The position numbers and the translations under genes are program-made. Below are positions 27,001-36,739 of a stretch of DNA of 64,000 bases, one piece after another. The notes beneath the pieces were generated by a model, which was given only the letters and a program-made list of their open reading frames with translations, had not been told where the DNA came from and ran no database searches. Source of the stretch: Actinomycetota bacterium (GTDB lineage: Bacteria; Actinomycetota; Geothermincolia; Geothermincolales; RBG-13-55-18); the NCBI GenBank assembly GCA_040757835.1, contig JBFLWJ010000016.1, positions 1-64,000 on the forward strand. The letters are read 5' to 3'. Within the stretch, counting starts at the first letter, position 1. Each line of letters opens with the position of its first letter.

Positions 27001-30000
27001 TGGCTCCCGCGGGGGTGGTGGTGGATACAAGGTTTCCGGCGTGGTCGTAGGCATAGGTGGTGGGAAGCAGCACCTGAGATCCTCCGCCCTCGGAGAGAAC
27101 CTGCTTTTCGGTGAGCCTGCCCATGTCGTCGAATATCTGGAAGGCCTCGCAGAAGAGGTCGGTACCATCCGGGTTCTTTGCCTGGCGGGCGGATTCGCGG
27201 ATGACCCCTCCTGCCTGATCGTAGGCGCGCAGGACGAGGTAGCCGTCTTCCCCTGTGGTTTCTGATACCTCCACCCGATCCAGGTCGTCTAAGGTGCTTA
27301 TGACTTTCCTACCCTCGGGGTCGGTCGCTTCGACCTTGCGCTCGGCGTCCCTATACTCGAAGGTATGGGCGCGCTCTCCTTCTGTCTCGCCTCCCGCATT
27401 GGGAAGGATCTTCTTGGTTGTGCGGTTTGCTCCGTCGTATTCAAAGGCGATTTCACGCATGTCCGTGCCATCGCCTATCTCTTCCTTAAGAACGTTCCCT
27501 GCTCCGTCGTATGAATAGGTGCGTACGTAGCGGGCTGTCTCATCCACTGACCACGATTCCCTGGTCTTCTTCTCCAGGGCATCGTAGGAGTAGGTGATCT
27601 CCTGGGTGGGGGAAATACCGCTGCCATCAAGATTATACCTGGTCTCCCAGGAGAGAAGGCCATCCGCGAAATATTCGTAGTCGAATATCTGGGTTGTAGT
27701 CAGGCTGCCGAGGTTGGCTTTAGTGCCGAGCGAGAAGCCGTTAGCCTCTGCCCCCACCGCTGCGTATACCTGTTTTATTTTTGAGAGGCCGTTATAGGTA
27801 TAGGCCTTGTGGGAGAGGACCTCTTCGTTAGCGGTGCCATTACATACCGTCTCAGAGGTGATGTTTCCCAAGGTATCATAGGCACGGTAGGTTAATATAG
27901 GGTTTTCTGAAGTAGTGCCAAATGAACAGTACTGCACTTCCTCTATAGCCTTGCCAAGGGCATTATAGACATAGGCTGTGGTTGCTGGTGACAAGCCTGG
28001 CCCAGTGCGCGTCTCGCTGATCTTGTTCCCAGCCGGATCGTATTCGTAGGCGGTGGTTATATTCCCTTCTCCAGTCGTGCTCACGGAGACAAGCACGCGG
28101 TTTCCGGAATCATATGTGTAGGTGGTGACGGCCTCGTCATAGGTGAGAGCGCTCAGAGCAGGTATAGTGGGACCGGGCACGGGCCTTGTTGTCCTCTCCT
28201 CGGTAACGTTGCTCCGGGTGTCGTAGGTCTTCTGGGTCTTATAGCTCATCTCCCCGTAGAGCGCGGATATGAAGCGCCTCTCCTCCGAGGCGAGCCTTCC
28301 CACATCATCGTAGGAGTATTCAACATAGCCGGTCGCGTTGGGGTCTATCCTTCTTTGTAGCTGGCCGTCCGCGAAATACTCGTAGTGGGTAGTGCGCCCC
28401 GCCGCGTCCGTCTGCTGCGCCAGGCGGCCCGCATCATCGTAGGCGTAGTAGGTGGTCCTGCCGGAATAATCGCTCTCAGATTGCAGGAGGCCGTTGGTGA
28501 AGTAGGCCTTGGTGGCGGTGGAGTAGGCCTGGTCCAGCTGCGCGCCCGGTAGAGGGGGGTCAGTTTCGCTTGAGGTGTAAAGCTCCCTTCCGATCTCGCG
28601 GTTGTTGCCGTCGTAGGCGTAGGAGGTCCTTATCCACATCATGTGGGAATCGGGGGAAGTATCGCCCCTGTTTCTTATAGCTTCTGCCAGCCTGCCGTTT
28701 TTATCATAGCGGGTGATTTCGATTGGTTGCTCTACCACCGAGCCCAAATCGGGAGATACATTCGTCTTAGTGACCTCACGCATGCCATCTGAGGCATTAT
28801 CATCGTATTCATACGAATAGCGCACGAGACCTTGGTTCAATGGATTAGTTTTTCCAAGGTCCTCTTCGGTCACCCTGCCGGCAATGTCATATTCATACCT
28901 ATTGAAGGAAACGCCACCTGACCCATGGGGATCACTCGTATTTTCGTTCCAGTCTTCGAAGAGGCTTTCCAGCCATAATGACCCCGTATCATGGTATAGG
29001 TATTCCATCGTAGGATTTGGTCCGTTCTTCCCATTTATGGGCGGCATGACCTTCACTGTGGGGAGACCTGGGTTGTCAACATCTGTATAGAAGAACTTCG
29101 TTACCTGTCCGCCGAAGTCGGTAATGGAAGTAACACTGTTTATATCGGTTCCGTCTTTGTCAATATAGCTATAGGTTTTGCTATGTCCCGCCCCGTCGGT
29201 CTCGGATACGAGGCGGTCGCGCTCGTCATAGGTGAAGTCCCTGATGCCTCCGTCGGGGTTAACAATGCGCTTTACCTTTCCTTCTTCGCTGATGTACTGG
29301 GTGATGCGGCCTCGTGCGTCGCGCACTGACTTGCCGTTACCGTCATCCCCATAGGAATAGGTAGTGGACTCACCTGCGTTGTTCACCTCTTGGATAAGTC
29401 GGTAAAGGGTGTCGTAGCGGTGAGTGTTGGTGTAGCCCCGGGGATCAGTGATCATGGTCATGTGCGAGGTGGTGGCATAAGAGAACTGGGTGGCTGCATT
29501 GTTGGCGTCTTTGGTCTCCTTGACCATGCCCGCGTTAGGGTCTTCGGCCGGGTAATATGCGATGGTTTTGGAGACGTTCTCCATCGGTTCGGTGATGCTC
29601 TGCAGCCTGTCTTCTCCGTTATATGCATATTGCGTCAGCCCGCCATAGATGTCGGTCACGCTCGCTAGTTTGGCGCCATCATATGAGTAGGCTACCGTAT
29701 ATGAATTGCCATAGGTGATTGAAGTGATGTGCTCTCCTGTCCAGTCGATATCCGTCTCTCTCCCGTCAGGTAAGATGATCTTATCCACCTTGTTGTCATC
29801 TATGCCGTCTTCTTCGTAGTCAAGCGTGAGGATGTTATCTGCGGCGCCATGGTCGTCCACGATCCGGACAAGCCTGATCTCGTCACCCCTTGTATCGAAC
29901 TCCCACAGCTTCCCGCTTGCATCCTTCAAGGTGTATAGGGTAGTCTGGCCACTACCCGCGAAGGGGAACCATCCCGCAACAAGGTCGTCGAAGACACCCG

Positions 30001-33000
30001 GTGGTGGTTTGAAGGTATCGCCTTCCTTGGCATATATATCCACCCGTCCATCTCCACGATGAACCTTGAGCGCGGTCAGGGCGGGCGGGTTGCTGTTATC
30101 ATATTCTTGCTCGAGATAGACGTTATAGCTCCAATCCCAGCCGTTCCCGAAACCGTTGTCTGTGTAACCCGTATCGGGCTTGTAGGAGTTGTAGGTGCGC
30201 TTGATTTCAACATCGATGCACCGGCCAGGCAAACTGACATCCGTTATCTCCTGGGTAAAGCTACCTAGAGAGGTATTGACTCCCCCGTAGAAGCCGCAGA
30301 AGGTATCAAAGCCCAGAGCGTTGAGGCTGTTGACCGTGTATCCGGGCTTGAAACAAACAGATGCGCTGGAATTGATGTGAAAGAAGGCTCTTCCTTTGGA
30401 CACGGTTACGGTTGGGTTTCCAATATAGGTGTTAGTCGTTTGCATACCGTCAGAACTATAACGGAGCTGGCCAGTATATGCATCGAATACACGTAAATAG
30501 GACTGATGTATATCGAAGAAGCCAGGACGATCTGTAAAGCCCACGAAAAGCAGCCCATCAGCTATCGCAGGTGTCCCTATACTCCTGGCACCAAAAAGAG
30601 ACTCCATCGTGAAATCCTTGACCCACATCGTGGAACCGGTTGCGGCATCGAAGGCCCACATTTTTACTATGATCGGATATGGGGAAGAGCCGGATGTAGA
30701 TACCACATAGACCATGCCGTTGGCGCAAGCAAGTTCCTCTTTCATGCCATTGATGTTCTCTGTTACCGCAACGACATTAAGCTGAAATTCATCATCTACC
30801 TGCAGCATTTCTATAATCGATAAGGCATACCCGCTGTAGGCGGTCCTTGTCATCAGATAGATATGGTTGTTGTAGACAGTGGGCACACCGACATAACCCT
30901 TATAAGTGCCCTCAATGGCAAGAGGAGGGTGAAGGTCCAAACCGGTCGCTGCATCGAGCACGTATAGATAGGGATTGCATGCAAAGATAAGCTTTCCTTC
31001 TGTTAGCGCCGGTCTTGTTGGCGCGTTCTGGGTAGCATAATAATCCCACTCCTTTTCCAGGGTATCGATATTCACGGCCAGCATACGGCTTCCGTTGGTG
31101 AGATCGCTCTTATAAATAGGTAAATAGAGGAAATCACCTGAAGTTACCGGCATGCCCCTGAAAGTCCCATCATCACTATAATAGGAGGCCATGTCCCGGG
31201 AATCGATGTATTCCAATGCTATCCTATTAAGGACAATGACCCTCTTCTGTGTCAGGACGATCACGCGGCCATCTTCCGTACCGCTTCCCGTCAGGCATAT
31301 GCCCTGTATGTTGTAATCGGCAGGGTCGTTAATGGGGTATTCCGCAACCTGATCACCGTCGCTTATCCTGATCTTTCTGATCGCCGACCTATCATGGTCG
31401 TGATCGACTTCGCTGAAATAGAGGTAGCCATCGCTCTCCAGGATGTTCCCTCTGCTCGAATACCCGCCAAAGCCTTGGTTGCTTGCCCAGTCAATCTTGT
31501 ATGGCCAGAGCATCTCGTCGGGTTTTACTCCGGAGTTGTAGCGGGAATTCCTCACATCATAGCCAGCCATCGGCCACTCGGAGTAACCCGCATAGTTATA
31601 GGAGAAGGTATTCGAGGCTGAGGCGTTTCCTGCCCTATCAAAGGCCTTAATAATGAAATCGTAGTAGCCATAGCCCCGGGTGGAAATATCAATGTCCGCT
31701 GACCTTGCGCAGTCCTCTCCGCTCAGCTGTTCTTCGAATATCTTTTCGAGCGGCATCCCTCCGACAGTCAGGTGTATCTCCACCCGCTCGAGTCCAGACC
31801 TGATCCCTGAGACTTCTGGATCGGATAGGGAGAAATCGAAATGGACCTTTCCGCTAGGATCCGTGCTCTGCCTTGCCGGTGAAGTGACAGCGATGATCGG
31901 TTGCGTGGTCTCGAATACCACGGTATCTGAGTATACCGCCGATGCCGTCCCAGCCGAATCGATGAACTGGCAACGCACCTCCTTTACACCCTCTATGTGG
32001 TTGAGGAAGGCGGAAGGCAGCACCCAGTTGCGAGTGAGTAAGCCCGTGTAAGAGCCGCCGCCTGCCTGGACGAGATAAGCTTCCTCTGGGATATGGTCCG
32101 GGTCCTCCGCATCGTAGTTCCATATCTTTATATATTCCGTGTCTACTGTGTTGAGCTTCAGCTGAGTGAAGCCCGTATTTGTAAACTCTCCTGTTGCATC
32201 CTTGCCCATGATCTGGATGTTGCCGCTGGGCGGAACGTTGTCTACGCGCACCTGCTGGATGGCTGTCCTCTCGTGCCCGGCAGCGTCGGTAGCTTTGATG
32301 GCGAGGACGTGCTCGCCATCGGCTATGGCGCTTGTATTCCAGAAAAATAAGTCTGTGGGGGCGGTGCCAGTACCGCCAGCCTGATCCTCGATAAGTGTGG
32401 TGAGGTTTTCCCCGTCCCAATCGTAGAGGGAATAGGAGGCTGGGTTGCGGTCGTAGGCTACCCCGGAGATGCGCACCTCCCCGCACACCCTCCCCTCCTC
32501 CGGACTGCTTATATACACCTCGGGGAAGGTGTTGTCGGGGTTGACGTTCGTTCTGGTCACTGAGGTATTTCCGGCCTTGTCAGAAGCGGAAAGCTCCAGC
32601 CACAGGGGGATCTCGACCATGGTCGCGGTATCGAGGCTCGCGAGGTTTGCCCCCGGCGGCAGGGTATCTGAGGTTATCTCAGTCCATTGCGCCCCTGGCG
32701 CGTCGGGGTCGGGGTCCTGCGTATATCTGAGAGAGTAAGACGCGAAATTGGTATCAGATGCTTCCCCATGAACAAAAAGCATCCCGCATACGGCCTCGCC
32801 GGGAGCGGGTGAGGCTATAGAGGCGGCAGGATGGGTATTGTCCACGGTCACCTGTAAAGCGGTCTCGCTCATCAAGGTGGCCTGGTCGTGCGCCACGAGC
32901 TTTATGGTGTAGAGCCCATCAGCCAAGGCGGTCGTATCCCAGGTGCAGAGGGTGCCCTCCTCAACTGGAGCTGTCATCTCCGCAGACAGGGGCAGGTATT

Positions 33001-35992
33001 GGGCTGGGTTGGCACCGGCACCGTAGAAGAGCTGCCAGGAGAGGAAGTGGCTATCGGTCGCCGTTCCGGTTATGTCCACCGTACCTCGCATATAACCGTA
33101 TCCCTGGGGAGAGATGATCTGGACCAGCGGTGGGGTGCGGTCGGCCTCCACCAGGACCTGGTCCGCCGCCTGCTTGCCGTAGGCGTCCTCGACCTGGAGT
33201 CTCAGGGTATACGGCCCGTCCGGGGTCTCCGCCGTCCGCCAAGCCGCCAGCACGCCGTCCTCGATGTCCTCATAGCCGTAGAGGTCTTCTTCCGAATAGG
33301 TGTAGGCGCGGAATGCGAAGTCATAGGACGTCCAGCTGCTCCAGGCGCTGACGTTGTATCTCCAGGCCGCCCCGCCGGCATAGACATCCGTGCTGGAGAA
33401 GCGCCAGGTGATGTAATTTAAGCCATCGGTAACTCCGTCCAATCTGGTAAGGACGATGCAATATTCGGTACCCGGCTGCAGCTCCTCGCCCCGGAACTCG
33501 AAGGCATACCAGGTGGCGGTGGTGGAGATCTGAGAGAAACCGTATGTCGTCGAGGATTCAGCTACCACGTTGAAGGTTGGGATCCCGGAGACCACCTCGC
33601 ATACCTTCAAACCGATCTCGGCGTCGGCGGCCCCGGTCCTCCCCAGGAGAAGCTCGATCCTATCCAGATGACCATCCGATACCCTGAAGACCTGGCCAAG
33701 GTCTTTTAAACTGCTGGCCTGGTAGAGGCCGTAGGCACTGCTCCCGGTCTCCTGCGCGACTTCGAGACCTGCGGGTGCGGGAGGTATGGGATGCCAGGTC
33801 TGGGGGTCCGTACCCTCGCCATAGGAGAGGAGGTAGCGGAGGAGGTTGCCGTCCGAGGCTGAACCCGTGACCTGGGCTGTGCCACCCACGACTTCGCCCT
33901 CCTCGGGCCAGGTTATCGCTGCTATAGGGTCCTGCCTTTCGACCGCGATGCTCACGATATCCTCACTTGAGAGCCCACCTTCGTCGACAACGCCGAGCCT
34001 CAGGTGGACTATGCCGTCAGGGAGGCCGCTAAGGTCCCAGGTCTCCAGGTCCCCCACCTGCACCGGGTCGGTATGCGGAGCGCTCAAGGGCACCCAATCC
34101 TCCGTGCCCTCGAGCCTGCAAGTGAGCTGCCATGAGGTGAGCCGGAGGTCGTAGGCGGTGCCGGTCACCATGAGGGAAGGCGCGGTTATGACTTCTCCTT
34201 CGGTAGGATAGGTGATATCTGCTTCCGGGTAGGTGGTATCCTCGATCACCTGAAAGGAGTTGGACTGGCCGAGGTGGCCCGCACCGTCGTCCACACTCAC
34301 AGTGCAGGAGGCCGCCGCCTGTTCTATTACTGCCTCACCCGTCCATGAACCATTCGTGAACGCGCCGCTCAGCGTCGGGGCTATGGTGCCGGTGGTGTCG
34401 GATATGTTAACAGAGCCGGAGAAGGAGGTCGCGGTGTTGCCGAAGGCGTCCAGGGCGGTGATGGCCAGGGGGAAGGCGGCGCCCGCGGTCTGGGGGCTGG
34501 CTATCTCGGCGATGGCGAAGTGGTCCACCGGTCCGGGGACCACCGCGGTCTGCACCGTATTGGTCGGATATGGGTTCGCCTCGGCGCAACCTATCTGCGC
34601 CTGGTTAAAGATGACCGTCCCGGGAGCTGCTGTGGCCTTCACCTGGGCGGAAAAGGCAAGCTCGCACTGGCCCAGGGGGTTCAATGTGCCCAGTTCCCAG
34701 GTGATCTTGTGCCCGCCTGGGTCATATACGCCTCCCCCGCTGATGTCCGTGATGTTCTCCAGGTTGGAATCCAGGTAGTCGACGGCTGCGACCTGGGTGG
34801 CCGGCCCAGCCCCACCATTTATTATCTGCAGGCTATAGGCGAGGGTACCTTGCGGGGTGACCTCAGCCGTGCCCACTTGCTTCAAAGAGGCTCCGAAATC
34901 GGGCAGCAGCGGCATGACAGTAAAGGCATTCGAGCTTCCGGTCTTGCCATCGCTTTCGGCGGTGATGACGTCCGAGGTGTAAGGGGCGCCGATAGTCACC
35001 ATGCCCGTGAACACCCCGCCCGTGAAGTGGCCCTGCGGTACCGTGGTCTGGCTGTATCCGTTATATCCCCAAGCGGCGATGGTGCCGTCCTCCCTGAGGG
35101 CCAGGCAGTGGTGGTCTCCCGCTGATATGGCGGTATAGTCACTGCCGGAGGGAACCGTCGTCTGGCCGTAGGAGTTGTTGCCCCATGCGAAAAGCGATCC
35201 ATCAGAACGGAGAGCAAGGCTATGGTAGTTGCCGGCGGAGACGGCCACGAAGTCGCTTCCCGCGGGCGGGGTGGCCTGGCCGTGGTCGTTGTACCCCCAG
35301 CCGGCGATGGTGCCATCCGAACGGAGGGCGAGGCAGTGATAGTTGCCGGCGGCTATAGCTACGTAATTATTCCCCGCGGGCACAGTGGTCTGGCCATAGT
35401 TGTTGAGGCCCCAGGCTGCGAGGGTACCGTCCGTGCGCAGTGCCAGGCTGTGATAGAATCCAGCTGAGACAGCCGCATACCCGTTCCCCGATGGCACCGT
35501 GGCCTGGCCGTAGAGGTTCTCTCCCCATCCGGCGAGGGTGCCGTCTGTGCGTAGGGCGAGGCTGTGGAACCCGCCCGCGGCAACGGCGGTGAAATCATTC
35601 CCTGCCGGCGGGGTCGCCTGACCATGGTTGTTGAACCCCCAACCGGCGAGTGAACCATCGGTGCGTAAGGCCAAGCTGTGGTTGGCGCCTCCGGAGACGG
35701 CCGCATAGTCGCTGCCGGCGGGCACGTTTGTCTGCCCCTGGTCGTTGTTCCCCCATGCCCACAGCGAACCTCCCGAGCTTATGCTCAGGCTATGGTGGGA
35801 GCCCGCATCCAGGGCCACGTAGGTGTTCCGGGTGACGGTGGGGCTGATGGTACCCGTAAGGTCAGAAAGGCTGGCGGTGTCCTCGAAATCCGATATCGTC
35901 TGTCCGGATGCGTCCTTGGCGTAGATGGTCACGGGAAAGGCCTGGCCCTCGGTCTGGGGGGAGGATATGGGAGCGAATTCGAAATGGTCCAA
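24008..35992 (-). CDS. Giant RHS/YD-repeat polymorphic toxin-type protein
   Basis: 3994 codons are open from 35992; with the leader restored it would be about 4150. Domains in order: seven 38-residue RCC1-type repeats (58-323), a DUF11-like domain (about 390-490), Ig-like modules (DTTYPEADITYP, VDNTHPAASI and similar, about 500-1440) with an inserted jelly-roll-like segment, a PQQ-type beta-propeller (about 1475-1875), a DUF6531-like start (GVNTSLGSF), YD repeats (about 2000-3560), and the RHS core (ARWYSPELARFLSVDPL, about 3590). A variable 370-residue tip follows, linked by Lys/Gly-rich segments. The last 110 residues (IYRAG, FWAPENP, PEVVVNPGD) fit an ADP-ribosyltransferase-like R...E pattern. 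It lacks its own signal in this frame. Confidence 0.9.
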   Translation of the reverse strand: MDHFEFAPISSPQTEGQAFPVTIYAKDASGQTISDFEDTASLSDLTGTISPTVTRNTYVALDAGSHHSLSISSGGSLWAWGNNDQGQTNVPAGSDYAAVSGGANHSLALRTDGSLAGWGFNNHGQATPPAGNDFTAVAAGGFHSLALRTDGTLAGWGENLYGQATVPSGNGYAAVSAGFYHSLALRTDGTLAAWGLNNYGQTTVPAGNNYVAIAAGNYHCLALRSDGTIAGWGYNDHGQATPPAGSDFVAVSAGNYHSLALRSDGSLFAWGNNSYGQTTVPSGSDYTAISAGDHHCLALREDGTIAAWGYNGYSQTTVPQGHFTGGVFTGMVTIGAPYTSDVITAESDGKTGSSNAFTVMPLLPDFGASLKQVGTAEVTPQGTLAYSLQIINGGAGPATQVAAVDYLDSNLENITDISGGGVYDPGGHKITWELGTLNPLGQCELAFSAQVKATAAPGTVIFNQAQIGCAEANPYPTNTVQTAVVPGPVDHFAIAEIASPQTAGAAFPLAITALDAFGNTATSFSGSVNISDTTGTIAPTLSGAFTNGSWTGEAVIEQAAASCTVSVDDGAGHLGQSNSFQVIEDTTYPEADITYPTEGEVITAPSLMVTGTAYDLRLTSWQLTCRLEGTEDWVPLSAPHTDPVQVGDLETWDLSGLPDGIVHLRLGVVDEGGLSSEDIVSIAVERQDPIAAITWPEEGEVVGGTAQVTGSASDGNLLRYLLSYGEGTDPQTWHPIPPAPAGLEVAQETGSSAYGLYQASSLKDLGQVFRVSDGHLDRIELLLGRTGAADAEIGLKVCEVVSGIPTFNVVAESSTTYGFSQISTTATWYAFEFRGEELQPGTEYCIVLTRLDGVTDGLNYITWRFSSTDVYAGGAAWRYNVSAWSSWTSYDFAFRAYTYSEEDLYGYEDIEDGVLAAWRTAETPDGPYTLRLQVEDAYGKQAADQVLVEADRTPPLVQIISPQGYGYMRGTVDITGTATDSHFLSWQLFYGAGANPAQYLPLSAEMTAPVEEGTLCTWDTTALADGLYTIKLVAHDQATLMSETALQVTVDNTHPAASIASPAPGEAVCGMLFVHGEASDTNFASYSLRYTQDPDPDAPGAQWTEITSDTLPPGANLASLDTATMVEIPLWLELSASDKAGNTSVTRTNVNPDNTFPEVYISSPEEGRVCGEVRISGVAYDRNPASYSLYDWDGENLTTLIEDQAGGTGTAPTDLFFWNTSAIADGEHVLAIKATDAAGHERTAIQQVRVDNVPPSGNIQIMGKDATGEFTNTGFTQLKLNTVDTEYIKIWNYDAEDPDHIPEEAYLVQAGGGSYTGLLTRNWVLPSAFLNHIEGVKEVRCQFIDSAGTASAVYSDTVVFETTQPIIAVTSPARQSTDPSGKVHFDFSLSDPEVSGIRSGLERVEIHLTVGGMPLEKIFEEQLSGEDCARSADIDISTRGYGYYDFIIKAFDRAGNASASNTFSYNYAGYSEWPMAGYDVRNSRYNSGVKPDEMLWPYKIDWASNQGFGGYSSRGNILESDGYLYFSEVDHDHDRSAIRKIRISDGDQVAEYPINDPADYNIQGICLTGSGTEDGRVIVLTQKRVIVLNRIALEYIDSRDMASYYSDDGTFRGMPVTSGDFLYLPIYKSDLTNGSRMLAVNIDTLEKEWDYYATQNAPTRPALTEGKLIFACNPYLYVLDAATGLDLHPPLAIEGTYKGYVGVPTVYNNHIYLMTRTAYSGYALSIIEMLQVDDEFQLNVVAVTENINGMKEELACANGMVYVVSTSGSSPYPIIVKMWAFDAATGSTMWVKDFTMESLFGARSIGTPAIADGLLFVGFTDRPGFFDIHQSYLRVFDAYTGQLRYSSDGMQTTNTYIGNPTVTVSKGRAFFHINSSASVCFKPGYTVNSLNALGFDTFCGFYGGVNTSLGSFTQEITDVSLPGRCIDVEIKRTYNSYKPDTGYTDNGFGNGWDWSYNVYLEQEYDNSNPPALTALKVHRGDGRVDIYAKEGDTFKPPPGVFDDLVAGWFPFAGSGQTTLYTLKDASGKLWEFDTRGDEIRLVRIVDDHGAADNILTLDYEEDGIDDNKVDKIILPDGRETDIDWTGEHITSITYGNSYTVAYSYDGAKLASVTDIYGGLTQYAYNGEDRLQSITEPMENVSKTIAYYPAEDPNAGMVKETKDANNAATQFSYATTSHMTMITDPRGYTNTHRYDTLYRLIQEVNNAGESTTYSYGDDGNGKSVRDARGRITQYISEEGKVKRIVNPDGGIRDFTYDERDRLVSETDGAGHSKTYSYIDKDGTDINSVTSITDFGGQVTKFFYTDVDNPGLPTVKVMPPINGKNGPNPTMEYLYHDTGSLWLESLFEDWNENTSDPHGSGGVSFNRYEYDIAGRVTEEDLGKTNPLNQGLVRYSYEYDDNASDGMREVTKTNVSPDLGSVVEQPIEITRYDKNGRLAEAIRNRGDTSPDSHMMWIRTSYAYDGNNREIGRELYTSSETDPPLPGAQLDQAYSTATKAYFTNGLLQSESDYSGRTTYYAYDDAGRLAQQTDAAGRTTHYEYFADGQLQRRIDPNATGYVEYSYDDVGRLASEERRFISALYGEMSYKTQKTYDTRSNVTEERTTRPVPGPTIPALSALTYDEAVTTYTYDSGNRVLVSVSTTGEGNITTAYEYDPAGNKISETRTGPGLSPATTAYVYNALGKAIEEVQYCSFGTTSENPILTYRAYDTLGNITSETVCNGTANEEVLSHKAYTYNGLSKIKQVYAAVGAEANGFSLGTKANLGSLTTTQIFDYEYFADGLLSWETRYNLDGSGISPTQEITYSYDALEKKTRESWSVDETARYVRTYSYDGAGNVLKEEIGDGTDMREIAFEYDGANRTTKKILPNAGGETEGERAHTFEYRDAERKVEATDPEGRKVISTLDDLDRVEVSETTGEDGYLVLRAYDQAGGVIRESARQAKNPDGTDLFCEAFQIFDDMGRLTEKQVLSEGGGSQVLLPTTYAYDHAGNLVSTTTPAGATTTYTYDTLSRLRHQALPHDGSTSIVTSWAYDALSRKTHTFEGDTDPDTTRYTYDGLSQLRQVEQWSVPWTGTEGVYTAPGAPDAVTTYEVDLTGNLVSQTDAKMNTTSYTYDGCGWLTGKTDPLGRSESFTYTKYGETANHTYVTIDPEPPAPAVPDRAISYTYDGRGRLTAEKASDGTTTKDEIAYAYDHANNTTEAIYRVAGGVDIEDRSLDLAYDASGRISSVSSALGGAAGSYSTSYSYLDSGEIESRTLSYAEGGSNVELTSSYTYDISGRLTQASAPAQGGTYAFSWDADSRLTQVDLPSSGGHIDYTYYGEGLTATQTAYSGAGTPQASYDYAYNDRGQRSDMDVTLSGSYAALNGNYHYEYDGMGRLKGFNAPGEDNDMSYVYDECGNLVTRETAAVTETYTYDAANQIASGPDSTYVYDPFGNLIQKGTETMTYDGFDRLVTTSGTTGTVSFSYDPLGRLTERKVGEATERAFRYDGTSLSQAQETDGAGNATTTYALSPSGTHLAQDKGGTISYLGLNPHTDVSFTLGSQGSLTGALVYDPYGNPLANSDLDSSLGYQEDYTDPASGLVWMGARWYSPELARFLSVDPLPGYTDEPLSLNPYLYCEDDPMNSLDPLGTDDDDDSFMDTISEWVEEGVAAVTTVVFGSSSNRDKHAQKTNEKKDKPKRSWWQKVGGFFSDVWEGIKSGGKAIVGGVRKALHSVYNETKWYHHSNLWEGIKKAPAAAKGFVVGLGKGAYNTVKGTATGIYDLATGKISLSEFFSGIKQGFVDSWNKITDFELAARDPYAYAMGIGEITGSIETGIAMSAGLKYLWSNYASPALSKAWAAISDKFSGSALGSRLTSAFSGEGGYIGWGDNLDDISIETPRGLAYQEMSEQSLNLRQDVMSGGKIYRAGSFEGGSYGPRGQFWAPENPINTPGYMNKYGATVSDYDFVISGKPNPGAPFVTRTAPPYGTNIGGVPEVVVNPGDVVVHEVWINGQPVVTPN

Positions 35993-36078
35993 GGGATTTG
36001 CGGCGATGACCGTGGTCTGGACGGTATTGCTCGCGAGCGGGCCGCCTCCAGTATAGGAGATACTCGCGGTGTTTTGTA

Positions 36079-36453
36079 TTACCGTCCCCGGCGCAGTCGT
36101 GGAGACGATATCGGCGGTGAAGGTGAGGGTTGTCCCCCCGCCGCTGGGGACGGTGCCCAGGCTCCAGGTGATGGTCCTGGTGCCGGAGTTATAAACGCCC
36201 CCCCCGTAATGTTTCCCACGTTCTCGAGGTTCTGGTCTATCTGGTCGGTGATGACGGTATTGCTCGAGGACTCGTCGCCGGAGTTGATGATGTTCAGCGT
36301 ATAGGTGAGCGTTTCCCCCGGAGCTGCTTCCGCCAGGTCAACAGACTTGCTTGAGCTGCCGTAATTGATGCAGCCGGCCGCAAAGAGCGTCAGTACGCTT
36401 GAAAGCAGAAGCAGAACACACGTGAGCGCGGTCATTCCCTTCGATTTTTTCAT
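36079..36453 (-). CDS. Lipoprotein leader of the intact RHS locus, frameshifted at G8
   Basis: The signal peptide (MKKSKGMTALTC, hydrophobic core, lipobox FAAGC) and the first half of a DUF11-like domain are followed by a frame change at the G8 tract (plus-strand C8 at 36198-36205). The remaining residues are Pro/Ser-rich until the stop at 36079. Adding one G, or a -1 ribosomal slip, would read on through GVYNSGTRTITW into the RHS frame. As sequenced, the product is a short secreted lipoprotein. AAGGAG is just upstream of the ATG. Confidence 0.75.
   Translation of the reverse strand: MKKSKGMTALTCVLLLLSSVLTLFAAGCINYGSSSKSVDLAEAAPGETLTYTLNIINSGDESSSNTVITDQIDQNLENVGNITGGAFITPAPGPSPGAWAPSPAAGGQPSPSPPISSPRLRRGR
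36198..36205. repeat. Homopolymer C8/G8 tract, candidate phase-variation site (copy 2)
   Basis: Eight C on the plus strand at the exact point where the signal-bearing frame and the 12-kb RHS frame part by one base. It is identical in length to the tract at 2471-2478. Confidence 0.75.
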
Positions 36454-36542
36454 AGTCTACTCCTTACCCCATAGCCTATGACTACCTCCCTATCCACCCA
36501 ATGAAATCTATTAGCCCTTGAGAGAAGCGCAATTTGCTGCAG

Positions 36543-36587
36543 ATACATTCTTAGCAAATGTATGAGCAGTTATTCTACCGCTGGTAG
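36543..36587 (-). promoter_or_regulatory. Conserved inverted repeats upstream of the intact RHS locus
   Basis: ATACATT/AATGTAT (36543-36563) and CTACC/GGTAG (36575-36587) correspond to the elements before copy 1. The arms persist while the loops differ, as expected for a protein site or RNA hairpin under selection. Confidence 0.5.
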
Positions 36588-36739
36588 GCATTGTCCTTCT
36601 GATAATTGAGAAATACTAAGGTTAATCGAATAGGGCCGATAGCCTATTTTCACAAGGGACAGTATTATGGCAACGAAAGGCACGATGAGTAAAGCCGCCA
36701 CCGCTGAAGAAAATGATATATTAACTCGTGATTTTTAAC

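Larger units (their letters stand above)
34698..36609. repeat. Long direct repeat, copy 2 (RHS 5' region)
   Basis: Partner of 971-2882, same orientation, 33.7 kb apart. Copy 2 continues past 34698 into the complete RHS gene, while copy 1 breaks off there. Confidence 0.9.

Noticed and set aside
36667..36738. 23-residue open frame with a weak AGGGAC site
   Set aside because: Too short and without homologues I recognise. It could be a peptide, but nothing beyond a start and stop supports it.
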